Shown here piece after piece: positions 11,455 through 23,413 of a stretch of DNA of 64,000 nt. The notes beneath the pieces were generated by a model, which saw only the letters and a list, made by a program, of their open reading frames with translations, did not search any database and was not told the DNA's origin. Origin of the DNA: Prosapia bicincta (taxonomy: Eukaryota > Arthropoda > Insecta > Hemiptera > Cercopidae); contig JBAIZL010000005.1 of the NCBI GenBank assembly GCA_036971475.1, forward strand, positions 177,298,886 through 177,362,885, given 5' to 3'. Every line of letters begins with the position of its first letter. The stretch's first letter is position 1. Position numbers and translations under genes: made by a program.

Positions 11455-11960
11455 AACTAGGGGCTTCTAGGGACAAATGCCCCTATTCATATTGAAACAA
11501 ATTTTAAATTTTTGTTTAATAGTTTTATTTTTATTATCATTTAAATTTAATATAATTCAAGTTTTTCATAACAAAATTTATTTTATAAACTGTATTTTTT
11601 TGTGAATGGGTTTTCAATTTGATTTTTTTGACCAATAGTATATTTTTAATGCGTATCTTTAATCCTGAGATTTTACTTGACATAGTGCAACATAAAGTTG
11701 ACCATGCGTAAAAAATGGTTTTGTAAATTAAAGCCTGACTCTTAAATATGTTTAACCCTGAGCCTTATTTATAGTTACTGAAAATGCAAGTATTAGAGGA
11801 AATTGGTTCCTTTTCATTTGAAATGGCATGTTAGGATCTGTTGATATTAATTTAATTCTTGGTAAAAATATGTTTTCTTTTTCAGTGATTATTTCTAATT
11901 TAATACACTTGTCAAACTATTGTGTACGATAAAATGTACTCCATTAACTTGAAGTTCCTC
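11455..11960 (-). pseudogene. Pif1-like helicase C-terminal relic (Helitron or Maverick origin)
   Basis: On the minus strand, frames broken by stops read EKENIFLPRIKLISTDPN, then MPFQMKRNQFPLILAFSVTI, NKAQG, and FTKPFFTHGQLYVALCQVKS. These match the end of Pif1 helicases: the RxQFPxxLAFAxTINKxQGQT motif and the HGQLYVALSRV motif VI. Motif VI has Cys-Gln in place of Ser-Arg, and the Gln after QG is replaced by a stop. Downstream on the same strand a hairpin with GGGGC/GCCCC arms ends in CCTAGT (~11480-11457), resembling the hairpin plus CTRR-T end of a Helitron. The hairpin is unusually close to the end, so the assignment to Helitron rather than another Pif1-bearing element is tentative. Confidence 0.75.
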
Positions 11961-12215
11961 AAAGCCCTATAAATGTTGAAAATTGAGAAAATCCTAATTT
12001 TTCCCTGAACGTTCATGCTGTTAAAATATTTGTTTGTTTACAAATCATAATCATCTGTTTTTCATTACAATGTATACACATAACCTGATTTCATACTGTT
12101 AAATATTTGTTTGTTTACAAATGATACTCAACTTTTTGCATGCAATGTATTTAACCCTCATCTCAAAACCCTATACATCTTGTAAATTAAGAAAAACCTA
12201 TATTTTTCCCGGCTC
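11956..12215. repeat. Imperfect duplication around a short inner repeat
   Basis: Block A (11956-12010, CCCTATAAATG...TTTTTCCC) recurs diverged at 12163-12215. Block B (CTGTTAAAATATTTGTTTGT..., 12017-12048) recurs at 12096-12122. The order is A-B-B-A, all in direct orientation. The origin is unknown. Confidence 0.5.
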
Positions 12216-12640
12216 CTTCGTGTCAATACCTTTAATTTTAGCTCCTATCTCTCATCTCTTAGCTCTGTTTGACCTTCCAAGCTCACACAATCTTTCTTTA
12301 AAAATTCGGTTTACGAAATTATATTTGTTGATTCCATCTTCATGTGAGCTACTAAGTTTTTACTAAAACACTTGTAAATATAAAACAAAATTACATAAAT
12401 TAAGATACAGTAATTACTGTTTTATATGATTATGTAATATGTATAAAACACATGATTGATTTTAAATGTCTTAGTATTTGTTATTTAACACTAATACTGA
12501 ACAACAATTTTGACACTCAAATAATATCATTTATTAATGTAATCTTATTACACCCACAAGAACAGACAAAATTGGATTTATATACAATTCTATCATTTAA
12601 TTGTTTTGTTTTAAGTTATAAATAACTTGAAACTAAGTAT
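12216..12640. other. AT-rich DNA without recognised features
   Basis: An 81-codon open stretch at 12121-12366 (plus) matches no family and overlaps the duplication above. Confidence 0.4.
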
Positions 12641-13460
12641 TAAACACTTATCCACAACATCTCAAACCACCTTATCCAAAATACACACGCTGCCTTCAGA
12701 TCCATGCTCCATAGACTTAAAGAAGTCCAAATGATCACAGAAAACATAAACAAAGAACTAGACACAATTAAATATTTAGCATACACAAATGGATACAACA
12801 CCACAATAATAGACAAACTATGGCACAAAATACAAAAAAACACTAAAATTAACACTACAGAAAGGCAAAACAAATACATCACATTACCATTCATAAACAA
12901 AACAACAAACAAAATAGCCAGCAAATTTCAAAAAACAGGATATAAAATAGCATACAAAACTAATAACAAGTTACAATACAAAATACAACACAACACCAAC
13001 AATAAGGATAAACTACAAGCACCAGGCGTATACAAACTGAACTGCGACGAATGTAACAAATTCTACATTGGACACACAGGTCGCAGCTTTAAATAAAGAG
13101 TCGAAGAACACAAACAGAACAACAACTCAGCATTTTACAACCACATATAAGATACAGGACACAAATACACAGACATTTACCATAACCTAGAAATCCTACA
13201 CATCAACAAAAAAGGACCACATCTCAACACCCTAGAATAATATGAAATACAGACACACAAAAACACAAAGTACAAACATATTAAACGAACAAACACAATA
13301 CAAATCACACATACTCTTCGATACTATCGAAAACCTACCTTTAAAACCGTTACCGCTTGACCCAACATCTCCAAGCAGAAGACACTGATGAAGATCGGCA
13401 CATAGTGATCGAAAACGTTCTGTCAGTAAGTTTTAACAAATTTACTAAATTCACAATTTT
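12641..13460 (+). pseudogene. Penelope-like element, second copy: linker plus GIY-YIG endonuclease
   Basis: A plus-strand copy of the element at 1690-2770. It starts at LIHN-NHLIQNTHAAFRS and lacks the RT. It continues through MLHRLKEVQMITENINKE into GVYKLNCDECNKFYIGHTGR, where GIY is GVY and YIG is kept. After SFK an in-frame stop follows (TAA at 13094-13096), then RVEEHK and the tail with more stops and a frameshift. The nuclease is dead. It ends in a hammerhead-like motif and the shared 3' flank TTTTAACAAATTTACTAAA. It differs from the first copy at many scattered bases, indicating separate, old insertions. Confidence 0.87.
13382..13425 (+). ncRNA. Hammerhead-ribozyme-like motif of Penelope-like copy 2
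   Basis: CTGATGA (13385-13391), one A, stem GATCG (13393-13397), loop, TGATC (13406-13410), then GAAAACGTTCTGTC (13411-13424). Compared with copy 1, one stem base changed C to T, turning a G-C pair into G-U. That keeps the stem. Confidence 0.52.
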
Positions 13461-13930
13461 AATAGATGTGGTATTTTTCTAGTGAGTTTAATTCTAATGG
13501 GTTATCATTTATTTCAAGTATGGTCATGTTTTTATAGCTGTTGTATTTTTCTAGAGAGTTTAGATCTATTGGGTTATCATTTAATACAAGTATAAAAACA
13601 ACCATACTTGAAATAAATGATAGCCCAATAAAACTAAACTCACTAGAAAAATACTATATCTATAAAAACATACACAACAACCTAATGAACCAACAGACAA
13701 CATATGCAGACAACACACTCTTCAAAGAAACATGCACGCGGCACAAGATAAAACATACATGATGTCAACAAGTACCAACATCACGGACTGAACAACGACA
13801 TCAGAAAAATAGAGGAAAATAACTCAGTGATTCGACAATGGTCAAATGACCGAAAGGTGCTTCATAATATAAGGTAAACATTAATTGCACTTAGTGGTGG
13901 AACAATAATAACTTTATAATGACAGTGCAA
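13461..13930 (+). repeat. Another Penelope-like tail with inverted and direct repeats
   Basis: Segment 13470-13525 is inverted at 13601-13653 and also partly repeated directly at 13545-13592. The plus-strand frame 13541-13762 encodes a PLE-type tail (LEKYYIYKNIHNN...TTYADNTLFKE), then continues with stops to NDIRKIEENNSVIRQWSNDR. The bases encoding that end are the family d motif GATTCGACAAT, stem GGTC/GACC, GAAA (13831-13858). This links the family d palindromes at 6.2 and 17.3 kb to Penelope-like elements. Confidence 0.65.
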
Positions 13931-13957
13931 TGGAAATATAATGAAAAACGTGAAATA

Positions 13958-13961
<4 letters not shown>

Positions 13962-14028
<67 letters not shown>

Positions 14029-14149
14029 AATAGTTACTATCTGGAGTACATCCGTTCATTCTGCAGTCCATAAATTCTCAGTTCCGATGTTTTGCTAGAA
14101 TCTCATCCAGCATTGACGAGGTGAACCCAACAACAGTAGAAGAGCGAGC

Positions 14150-14181
<32 letters not shown>

Positions 14182-14182
14182 A
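13962..14182. repeat. (TC)n(TA)n and (TA)n(TG)n microsatellites
   Basis: TC repeat at 13962-13982 running directly into TA at 13983-14023, then a separate TA/TG tract at ~14150-14182. The first abuts the end of the family d Penelope-like flank. Confidence 0.9.
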
Positions 14183-14959
14183 TAATGAAATTATTGAAGT
14201 AAACATAATTAAAACAAACATTTTATGCACATCTTAGATCAAATTTAAATTTCTTGTGGAAATACGTGCACATGCAAGTGGGTAATAAATAAAACTAATG
14301 TCATAATAAAGTTAATTGTAAAAACATCTAAGTAAATTTTATGTTATAATCACTAATATTTAAAGATGATTAATGACAAAAGGTTACCTTTGCAACAAAA
14401 AAATTAAAATAAATAAGAAAGACAAAAAATCTCTGGTCATTAATGTTTGGAGCTCGTTTTAGGCAAAATCTCTAGGTAATTACTAGGGACTCTATGAATT
14501 AGGCATTTGGCACAAGATAAAATATATTAAACATGAAGCAAGAAAACATAATCATTTCTTGCTTTCTTATACAATACCCACACTCCATCAAGTGCTGCAG
14601 GTAATGTGGGGTTTCTTTTGTGTAATCCACAGAAAAGTTTTGACAATGATGACAGCACATTTTAGACATTATCTTATTTTTATAATTACAGAAAGTGAAA
14701 TATTATCTTTAAATAGGTACAAAATAGGTTGTAAATCTTTGAAGGTTTGTTTTCAAAAATGGGTATATTGACTGCGCCAACCTTTGCTCCATCCAAAACT
14801 TTGTGAGTCATTCTGCCAAATGAAGTAGATAATGTAACATGGTGTAAGGTGAATTGGGTTTCCATCTGTCTTTAGATGAAAAAAAGTTATTATTTATATT
14901 GTATTTTCTACATTTTCTGGTGCTGAATTTCTATGATTTTTGTAAAAGGTATGGAGATA
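14183..14959. other. Non-coding DNA, nothing recognised
   Basis: AT-rich. A 70-codon open stretch at 14559-14771 has no family signature. Confidence 0.4.
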
Positions 14960-15340
14960 CAGCAAACTCTCTATAATCTGGCCCCTTGCCTATCCAGCCT
15001 CTCCAGTAATCCAGTGTTTTTGTCAAGGATGGAAGATTTTAACATAATCAATATGTAAACATAACTTGTATATTTTCACTACATGGCGATGTCAGTGACT
15101 GAGTGACTTTCACGCCTCCCTGTTCTAGTTATGGAGCTAATGATATACAAATGATGTTAAGTCATATGTTGTGGCAGTAGCTATGTACAGCGTCTTACTG
15201 AATTTCAAGTGAACAATGTCGTTGCAGTGTAAACGGAAACATAACACTTTAACTTTAGTTGAAAAAAGATTTTGGACGGACTGAACAAACTAGATAGATT
15301 AGTTACACTTGCTAAAGATGTTGGGTTTTTGTTTTTCATG
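14960..15340 (+). pseudogene. Tigger/pogo transposon 5' end with broken CENP-B-type N-terminus
   Basis: A TA dinucleotide precedes CAGCAAACTCTCTATAATCT, a pogo/Tigger-type terminal sequence. From ATG at 15216 the frame reads MSLQCKRKHNTLTLVEK, then a frameshift, then GLNKLDRLVTLAKDVG. That is the start of the CENP-B-like helix-turn-helix of Tigger transposases (KRKxxTLxxKxxxLxxLxxG...LAKxxGV). The rest of the transposase and the other end were not found, so this is a short relic. Confidence 0.7.
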
Positions 15341-15992
15341 GTTTATCTAAGTGGGTGCTTGTAAAACCAGTTGTCTATTCCTAGCCCCACACCTAGAGGG
15401 CTTTAAAAAAATTACTTGATTCACAATTCTGAGGTATAATGAATCCTGGAAAAAATTTGGCAGTTACCAACCCTTGTCCCAGTGAAGGTTACACACCTAG
15501 TTCCATCAACCCTGGATTGTTGCAGAAAATGTAACATGGTGGAGGGAGAAATTGAGGCTGTGTATAGGAAGTGGCAATTTTAAAACTACTCCACACCTCT
15601 GAGTCACTGCACTAGATAAGGGTTTAACAAATGGTATTACATTTTATACTTTAATTTTTTAATTTTTCAAGTTTTGAAAGTTAAAAGTCAACATTTATTT
15701 CAAAAATTGACTATTACATATTTACAATACTGATTTTAAATCATAAAAATCACTTACCATAGCAGGTTTGGTCACTCAAAAACCATTCTGCAGCGATAGG
15801 TTCTCTCCTTCATAGAAACATAACCTCAAAATAAAAACCACCAGCAATGTACCATGCTTACAACATATGCAAGTAAAACTGCAATATTTAAATACTAAAA
15901 CACGGATATAAGTATTTTTGACAAACTTTAGTCATTTTCAATCAGAGAGGATACTGAAATGAGTCACAAATGTATATAGAAGTACAAATGTC

Positions 15993-15993
<1 letters not shown>
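15341..15993. other. Non-coding DNA after the Tigger relic
   Basis: Somewhat less AT-rich to 15610, with no protein motif recognised in any frame. Confidence 0.4.

Positions 15994-16053
<60 letters not shown>
15994..16053. repeat. (TA)n microsatellite
   Basis: ~60 bp of pure TA. Overlapping Tyr-Ile open frames are artefacts. Confidence 0.95.
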
Positions 16054-16057
<4 letters not shown>

Positions 16058-16424
16058 TATATACAGTAAATCATCCATATCAAACACACATACATAGCGT
16101 ACAAAGATATAGTGTATCATATTTTGTTTGTTTAAATTTACAGATATTGTTTATTTTAAGTTGGATTTTTTATTTTAAATATATATTTAAAATCTATTTA
16201 TTTAAATTTTGCCCAGCACAATACATATGCCTAACCACTGTTGGTGTAAATGTCATAGTGAATATTACAGACATGATGTTAGAACATTGATTATTGTTAG
16301 GCCAACAGCTCAACATTCTGTCAGTCACAACATCAAGAGTTTCAATGACTCTTACTCCACAAAGATACTCATAATTAAAGACTGAAGAATAATATCCAAA
16401 TTCCGATTATTTCTGATTATTAAC

Positions 16425-16426
<2 letters not shown>
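16054..16426. other. AT-rich spacer between microsatellites
   Basis: Nothing recognised. Confidence 0.4.

Positions 16427-16484
<58 letters not shown>
16427..16484. repeat. (TA)n microsatellite
   Basis: ~58 bp of pure TA. Confidence 0.95.
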
Positions 16485-16489
<5 letters not shown>

Positions 16490-17246
16490 TCTTTAAAAAA
16501 ATGTAGGAGCATGGATGTTCTGTAGAAAATTTTACTATCATATAACACCTCACAGAAACACCATAACATTTGACAGAGTAATGAAAGCAATAGAATATAC
16601 TAGTATTTAGATCTAATAGTTACAATAGATAGCAACTGTTATTGGTGGATTCAAAAGCAGCAATGAAGACAATTACAACTAACAACACCAATGAAATAGA
16701 CGTGATTAAAATAAAACCCAACAAAACCATTATAAAGCAGAGCGTATTTTAAAACGAAGACTCTCAATTGCAAGAGACGACAAAATCACTAACAAACAAT
16801 AGAAGAACCAAAGTATTGACTAGAAATCAGTTAATTAGGAAAGGAAGGTGCAGCGTAGTTTAAGCTATATGTAGGACATTACTTAGCAACCTTGTACTGG
16901 ATGAAAAGATTATGAGCTCAAGAATTCAAGATCTTGCATAGTAAACTGATTCTGTTTTAGATCTATGACTCTTTGACTAAAAAAATTCGTATTTACTAAT
17001 GCCCACCAATAACACTAACAATTAACACCATCAAGTATTTATCAAACAGTAATAGAAAATGAAATACACTAATTTACCACTTGAGACAATGAGCAGAATA
17101 CATAACACGAATGATAACAATCTTTTAGAAGATAAAAGAAATGCATTACACTTACAAACACAACAAGATCTCAAATGAGCTTACAATACACTTCCCTAAA
17201 CAAATATCACCATAAAATACAACAATTATGTGTTGTTGGAAACATA

Positions 17247-17248
<2 letters not shown>
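16485..17248. other. A-rich DNA next to a Penelope-like palindrome, possibly decayed element body
   Basis: The plus strand is A/C-rich with short Lys/Asn/Thr-rich frames, as in the Penelope-like coding sequences of this window. No RT or GIY-YIG motif survives, so the assignment rests on composition and position only. Confidence 0.3.
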
Positions 17249-17286
<38 letters not shown>

Positions 17287-17537
17287 GTTAATATATTACT
17301 ATTGTAAGTAATTTTATCCACCATTAAGTGCAATGACTTTACTTTATGATTTCACAAAAAAAAAGAAAGAAAAAAAAAGTAATCAGTGATTCGACAATGG
17401 TCAAGTGACCGAAAGGCGCCTTATCACACAAGGTAAAATCATTGCACTTAATGGTGGATAAAATTACTTACATTAGTAATATATTAACTTCATAAAGTCA
17501 GTGCAGCGGAAAAACAATGGCTAACGTAAAATATCAA

Positions 17538-17594
<57 letters not shown>
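17249..17594. repeat. (TA)n-flanked palindrome, second copy of family d
   Basis: (TA)n 17249-17283, arm 17284-17342, A-rich loop with GATTCGACAAT, stem GGTC-AAGT-GACC, GAAA (17388-17414), arm 17433-17491, a ~45-bp flank, then (TA)n at ~17540-17594. Arms and motif match 6086-6418, but the unique flank is on the right here and on the left there, while the motif has the same orientation. This fits head-to-head terminal repeats of unequal length. Confidence 0.7.
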
Positions 17595-17597
<3 letters not shown>

Positions 17598-18457
17598 TTG
17601 TTACATGTTTACTATAAACAATATATCCTCTTTCACAGTTATCTCAAAATAACTAATCTAATTCTACATTTTTGCCATGAAATATTGACTTCAATTAATT
17701 TAATCATTTGTGGTTAATTTGTGAAGTTTAAAATCATTCATTTAGTTTAAAGATAGATTATCTCTAATTTATTAGGAAAATGTACAAGCAACGTATATTC
17801 ATTCAATACTTTGAATGAAATATAAATCTACAATTAATTAGTTGTTCTCTCATTCCATTCTGGTGCGAGTATTTACTGGATGCAATAGACTCTAATAAAA
17901 ATAATTTTCATTTGATCTCAAACCGATTTAAAAAAAAAATAACTGCTTAAGTTCCATATTTCACATATATAATATTTTTTAGATTTTCAATAAAAAATAA
18001 AGTTTTCCCTGAAGAAATAAAAAATTAGGAACATTTTAAAATAGATACTCTATCTTGCATATACATTTTCGATTAATTTTTTAAAGTTTCTACAAACACC
18101 TTTTTAAGAAATTTCCTATAATGATGAAAATCCTTCAGCACCCCTAAACGGCCGGCGACCCCAGGCGATGCAGGAGCTTACAGAGGAACATTCTGACCTG
18201 GCCTATATGTCTAATAAAATAAATGTCAAAACTAAATTTTAAAAATATTTTTTTTAAAATTTTGTTCTAAAATCAAATGCTGAAGAAATTTTCTAAACTT
18301 TATTTTTGTTTTTTATCTTTATCTTTATTTTTATTTTCCTAACCTTATTTTTTAGAACTACTCTGTAGCTGTTAAACTACATAACTAACGAGTTAATTCT
18401 TAAATTCAACCATTTTACGTTACCAACAACAAATGCAAAACGTAACAAACAAATTTC
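17595..18457. other. AT-rich DNA, nothing recognised
   Basis: A short GC-richer patch at 18140-18200 has no assignable identity. Confidence 0.4.
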
Positions 18458-18465
18458 CCTGGAAT

Positions 18466-18501
18466 CAGGCGCATATCCAGCGACTTGCTTTGGGGGGGGC
18501 G

Positions 18502-18572
<71 letters not shown>

Positions 18573-19122
18573 GTGTGTGTGTGTGTGTGTGCGCGCGTGC
18601 GTGTATGTAAAAATATAGAACAGAAAAAGTTCTTTCTACGCTTAGAAATCGGTAGCGTGATGAAGGTTCGTAACAAATTAGACTTTTTAATAAATAATTA
18701 TTCCAGTTTCGATAACACTTATGGCTAGAGAATATTATTAATTTCATAATAAGCTATTATTATAAAAATGGTTTATTAATTAATATAAGTAGTTATTCTT
18801 CCAACACGAACAATTCCGGGGTCAACTGGGAATATTACGCTTGCAAAATTACGTATTGAAAATCATATGTTCGAGACTAAGCTTCACTAGCGCTATCTGT
18901 TGTTAAAACGTTTAGACGTTTACGAGGGTATGCCGAGGGAACGCGTCACATATTCAAATTAAAATTTTATTTTTTATTTACAATAAAAGACGAATTAATT
19001 TAAGTAAAAGTCTAATTTAATAGAAAGTCTTAATTTAGTAATATATTGTCGATTTTTAACCCAAAGTTCTTGAGGGTTGAGGGGGGCGATCGCCCCATCG
19101 CCCCCCCTTGGATACGCGCCTG
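18466..19122. mobile_element. Non-autonomous hAT element (MITE) with perfect 8-bp target duplication
   Basis: The left end CAGGCGCATATCC (18466) and right end GGATACGCGCCTG (to 19122) are inverted with one mismatch. They are flanked by identical 8-bp duplications CCTGGAAT at 18458-18465 and 19123-19130. GGGGGGCGATCG subterminal blocks occur near both ends. The 657-bp interior encodes no transposase and contains a (TA)n(GT)n tract at 18507-18600. CAG...CTG ends and 8-bp duplications are hAT hallmarks. The intact duplication suggests a fairly recent insertion. Confidence 0.88.
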
Positions 19123-19130
19123 CCTGGAAT

Positions 19131-19998
19131 ACAATAGACTCGTTACCTACCTTCCACTGACAGATTTGAAGGGTGTTATTAGTTTGAGACATAGAATCGT
19201 AATTATTATAGCTATAAATGTTGACGGTAGCTGTCACTGATATTTGAATATCAAACATGTAAGTTTTTGTTTAGTATATACAAACAAAATGGATGTTTGA
19301 ACCTGACAAACAGAATCACAGCAAACATATTATATGTTCCATAACTTTCAACGAACAATACTTTATTATTATCTATTCAGAATTATTATAATCAATTCTA
19401 GTAAAACGAATAAAACTAGATTTCCTTATAACTAAAAATATAAACTATTTTTAAGGATATCTTATAGAAACGCACAAGAGTAACTATCTACAACAAGATA
19501 TTTTCATAGATACATTTTTCGAAGAGCTATCGTAATCAGTGTAAAGAATCATTTGAAATTGATGTTCTTAATAACAAATGTAACTTGGATTTTCATTGAC
19601 AGTTAACGATTTACACTAACGAAGATAACTTGTGATGTTGTCGAAACTCTATGTACGAAAAATAATATATTGTTGAGAATAGTGTACTTTCATAAGATTC
19701 ACTTATAAATAATGTATAAGGTCTTATATATTTATGAGTTTTAACATTTTTAACCTTGACGTTGGTCTTGAATCACCACGCTCACACGGAAGTAGTTTTG
19801 GCATTGACCTTTTAAACTATAGGAAGCAATGAAGAAATTTTGTAGCTATCACGGGACGTCTCAAAAAAGCATAAATTTGAATGTTTTGTAAACTTACTTT
19901 ATTCTTTAAGATCTGTTTACATTATCGTAGGCTAAGCGTTTCCCGCTGTGCCATTTCCTGTCTTGGTCGAAGCTGCGCGAGTGAGCGTATAAGAGACA
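19131..19998. other. AT-rich DNA, nothing recognised
   Basis: No coding or repeat feature supported. Confidence 0.4.
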
Positions 19999-20281
<283 letters not shown>

Positions 20282-21245
20282 AATTGAATTTACTTCCAAA
20301 CCGCTGCCAGAAATGTAATATGACACTGTAATATGTAATAATGCAATGTAATATGTAATATTAATAATGTAATATGATATAAAACAAGATTTGATCAATC
20401 CTGGCTCTGCCTGTTAGTGTAGAATCTTTGTTAGTTACAGGTTATGTCGCTGTCATCACTTATTTTTGTAGGTTGAAAATAAGAAACCCAAATGACCAAT
20501 GTTTAAATCTGTATTGATTTATTCTTTAAATATTCTAGTTGAGTCTTTGATTATTTAGAATTTGAATGTACGATGTAGAAACAATATAATCATACTGTAT
20601 TACCTCAGAAACCACGGTCCTGGATAAGATCAAGAGAAATAGGAATTGAATATATAATAAGAACTAGGAATAGAATATAAGTTATAGAATCTGAGTATTC
20701 TCGCTCCAGGAAATAGAAAAACATGTGAGAATTCGAATAATCTCTCTTAATTGATAATAGTCAATTACAATCCCTTCACGTCTAACCTGAGTGATGTATT
20801 ACAAAGAAATAGAAATTTTCCCGAATTATGTGATGTGCCTGGGCACTGTACCTGAGTACGAATGGGCAGAGAAGTAAGTTGTAATACCACGATGACTACA
20901 CACCAATATGTCGGTGTTGGGCTAATTCGTTTCGACTTAATATACGCCCCATATTTAATGACTTACTCACTAATTAAGAGGCTTTCTCAGCAAAGGGTAC
21001 TCACCAACCTAAAGGCTTTCCCTCCTTTATTATGTAATGGATACGCAGGCTATTATTCCCATTGGATAATACGGATTCCCATTGGGAATACAAATATTCC
21101 CTTTGACTATACGTGCTCCTATTAGAACTTGATTATAACTTGTACGTACCTTCTTAAGAACTTGATTAAATATAAATCTGAAGAGTCGTTAGGATGTTAG
21201 ATTATATCTGAATGGGAGATGAAAAGAAATAGTAGAGATAGATAC

Positions 21246-21301
<56 letters not shown>

Positions 21302-22080
21302 AAATTAGGAAATAAATATAAGAATATAAAGAGCTTGATATTTGTTTGAATAAGATTAGAACTTAATTGATTTAGAACAAATTGAAATAGAACAAATGAA
21401 TTTTAAATATTGCAAACCGAAATGCCCTTACATAGCACTTGATGAACATGATAGAAGATTAGCTGTGAAGTTTGACATCCATGGGGAAAGGCGTCCTAAA
21501 ACAAGACTGGCTAAACAGTTTAGAATTTCGCATCAGCGAAGAATCAATAATTACATTTTTTGTATAATAAAGACATAATTTTAAAATATAATTGAATTTA
21601 ACAAATTTTCTTAGATATACAGAGTGATTTCTGGAAGTAACTATATAACTCTTTTATATAACTTGTTAATTTAATAATTCGTTTTTCAATAGGTTTACTT
21701 AGGCACAATATTTTTAACAAACTACGCTTTTTAAATAAATAATTAATTTTTAAACCAATTATGAGCAATGAAGTATATGATTATATATAAAAAGGTATTA
21801 AGGTGCAAACCATAACATTAGATGAGAAATATTACAGTGTGTGTTGTGTGCCTGAAAGAAAGAGTGTCAGAAAGAGAGGAGGTAAATAGTACGTTGAGGA
21901 ACTATAGTAAAATCCCAAAGTTTTGCAAAAAACATTTGTAATTAAAAATGTATTAGTGATAGGTATTTAGTAGTAATGATCTTTTTTAAAGCCCATATTT
22001 TTATAAGTTTATAAACATTTTTTTGTTCATTCTATCTTTTATAGTATACAATATCAAGAGCACAGTGGTACAATATATTA
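20282..22080. other. Non-coding DNA with a (GA)n tract
   Basis: Contains (GA)n at 21250-21298 and a short patch of CCCATTGG/AATA direct repeats at 21040-21105. A 60-codon open stretch at 21396-21578 is basic at its end but matches no family I know. Confidence 0.4.
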
Positions 22081-22420
22081 CAAAAAATATAGGTGAAAAA
22101 ACCCCAAAACCACAAAAATTAATCAAAAATTACTAAAATAAGTTACCTAAGATTAAATCCTTATGTACATTTCGGTGACAAAGTCATCATCTTCAGAGGT
22201 TCCTATTACGAAAGTAAAATCTAGAATACAAAAAATTAACAAGTCAGTCTAGTTTGTTAACTTTTTGTATTCTAGATTGTACTTTTGTATACCTCTGGAA
22301 CCTCTGAAGATGATGACTTTGTCATCGAAATGTACATAAGGATTTAATCTTAGGTAACTTATTTTAGTTATTTTTTTATTAATTTTTGTGGTTTTGGGGT
22401 TTTTGTCACCTATATTTTTG
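22081..22420. repeat. Foldback with ~160-bp arms, each carrying a hammerhead-like motif
   Basis: Arms 22081-22237 and 22254-22420 are inverted copies with a few mismatches. Each contains CTGAAGA (fits CUGANGA), one T, stem GATGAC-TTT-GTCATC (GTCACC in the left arm), then GAAATGTACATAAGG. The right-arm stem is perfect over 6 bp. I interpret it as two head-to-head Penelope-like terminal repeats. Confidence 0.68.
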
Positions 22421-23018
22421 TAATATCTTTTATAGCTTAAAAGATACAACTGTTCCAGTATAGCGCGTCCCCAGCGATGTTTCCCCCTCCTCCCCCGGTA
22501 TGTCGACCACGTGAGGGGCCGACGACATACGTTTTTACAATCACCCAAGTACACAGAACAATTATCTGAAATAAAATTGCGTTAGGCTTACAGTACATGC
22601 TCAACCCCCTTTAGATCCTGAACTAAGGAGGTCTAGTCTTGTTCGTGACATATCAGAAAATAAACTCTCTTGAAGCAAACAAATCATCAAACAATGACGA
22701 CATTCAATACTAGTTGGGATATCCACTACCAATAAACTGTCGTAGCTACCTGACGTATTTCGTAAACCGCAATACCTGTCGATTACTGACACCTCTTATT
22801 ATACATCATTCCCGTCACTGCTTACGCACCAAAGATCGTGGCTCGAATCTATTACAATAAATCGATAACTGTTTCTCCCGATAACACTTACGCACCAAAT
22901 CCCTTGATGTCGAACTGAATGCAGAGAAATCTTGGAAGGATCTGAAATGCTCGATCTTTAGTGCCACTGGAATTCGAGCCCACATCCAAACTAATAACTA
23001 CGAATTAAAGAATACAAT
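22421..23018. other. Less AT-rich non-coding DNA
   Basis: Includes a GC-rich stretch at 22460-22550. No family motif in any frame and no tRNA fold could be supported. Confidence 0.4.
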
Positions 23019-23236
23019 TAATGGAACCTCTTTACCACAAATGGGTTTTTCTTTTATTTAAAGCTTTATGTACATTTCAATTGCATAACATCATCTTCAG
23101 AGGTAATTTACAATAAAAATACAATTTTTGTGTATTTTTATTGTAAATTATCTCTGAAGATGATTGCTATGCAATTGAAATGTACATAAGGTTTTAAATA
23201 AAAGAAAAACTCATTTGTGGTAAAGAGGTTTCATTT
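23019..23236. repeat. Foldback with ~107-bp arms, related to the one at 22.1 kb
   Basis: Arms 23019-23127 and 23131-23236 leave a loop of only a few bases. Each arm has CTGAAGA, one T, stem GATTGC-TAT-GCAATT, GAAATGTACATAAGG (right arm; the left arm is slightly diverged). Compared with 22081-22420 the flanks differ and the stem sequence changed on both sides (GATGAC/GTCATC to GATTGC/GCAATT), so base pairing is preserved. Confidence 0.68.
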
Positions 23237-23259
23237 ATTATGAAACATTACGCCACAGT

Positions 23260-23413
23260 TTGTTTTAAACAGTTACGAATTAAAGAGGTTGAACCTCGAA
23301 TTATCCATATTTTTTTACATTGATAACATATAAAGTTAAAAGGACCGACCCAAAACTTCGAATTACTTGCAATTACAAGTTGAACACGTTAGAATTATCC
23401 AAGTTTTACTGTA
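23260..23413. mobile_element. Possible short Tigger/pogo-type MITE
   Basis: The right end reads, reversed, TACAGTAAAACTTGGATAAT, typical of pogo/Tigger ends with a TA target. A weaker CAGTTACGAATTAAAG near 23268 may be the left end. No coding content. Confidence 0.4.

Noticed and set aside
21396..21578. 60-codon open frame with a basic C-terminal half
   Set aside because: No recognisable motif and no splice-site pair with a neighbouring exon; too short to support alone.
22815..22990. Possible tRNA-derived sequence (GGCTCGAATC, ATTCGAGCCC)
   Set aside because: The B-box-like strings lack a matching A-box and no cloverleaf could be drawn.
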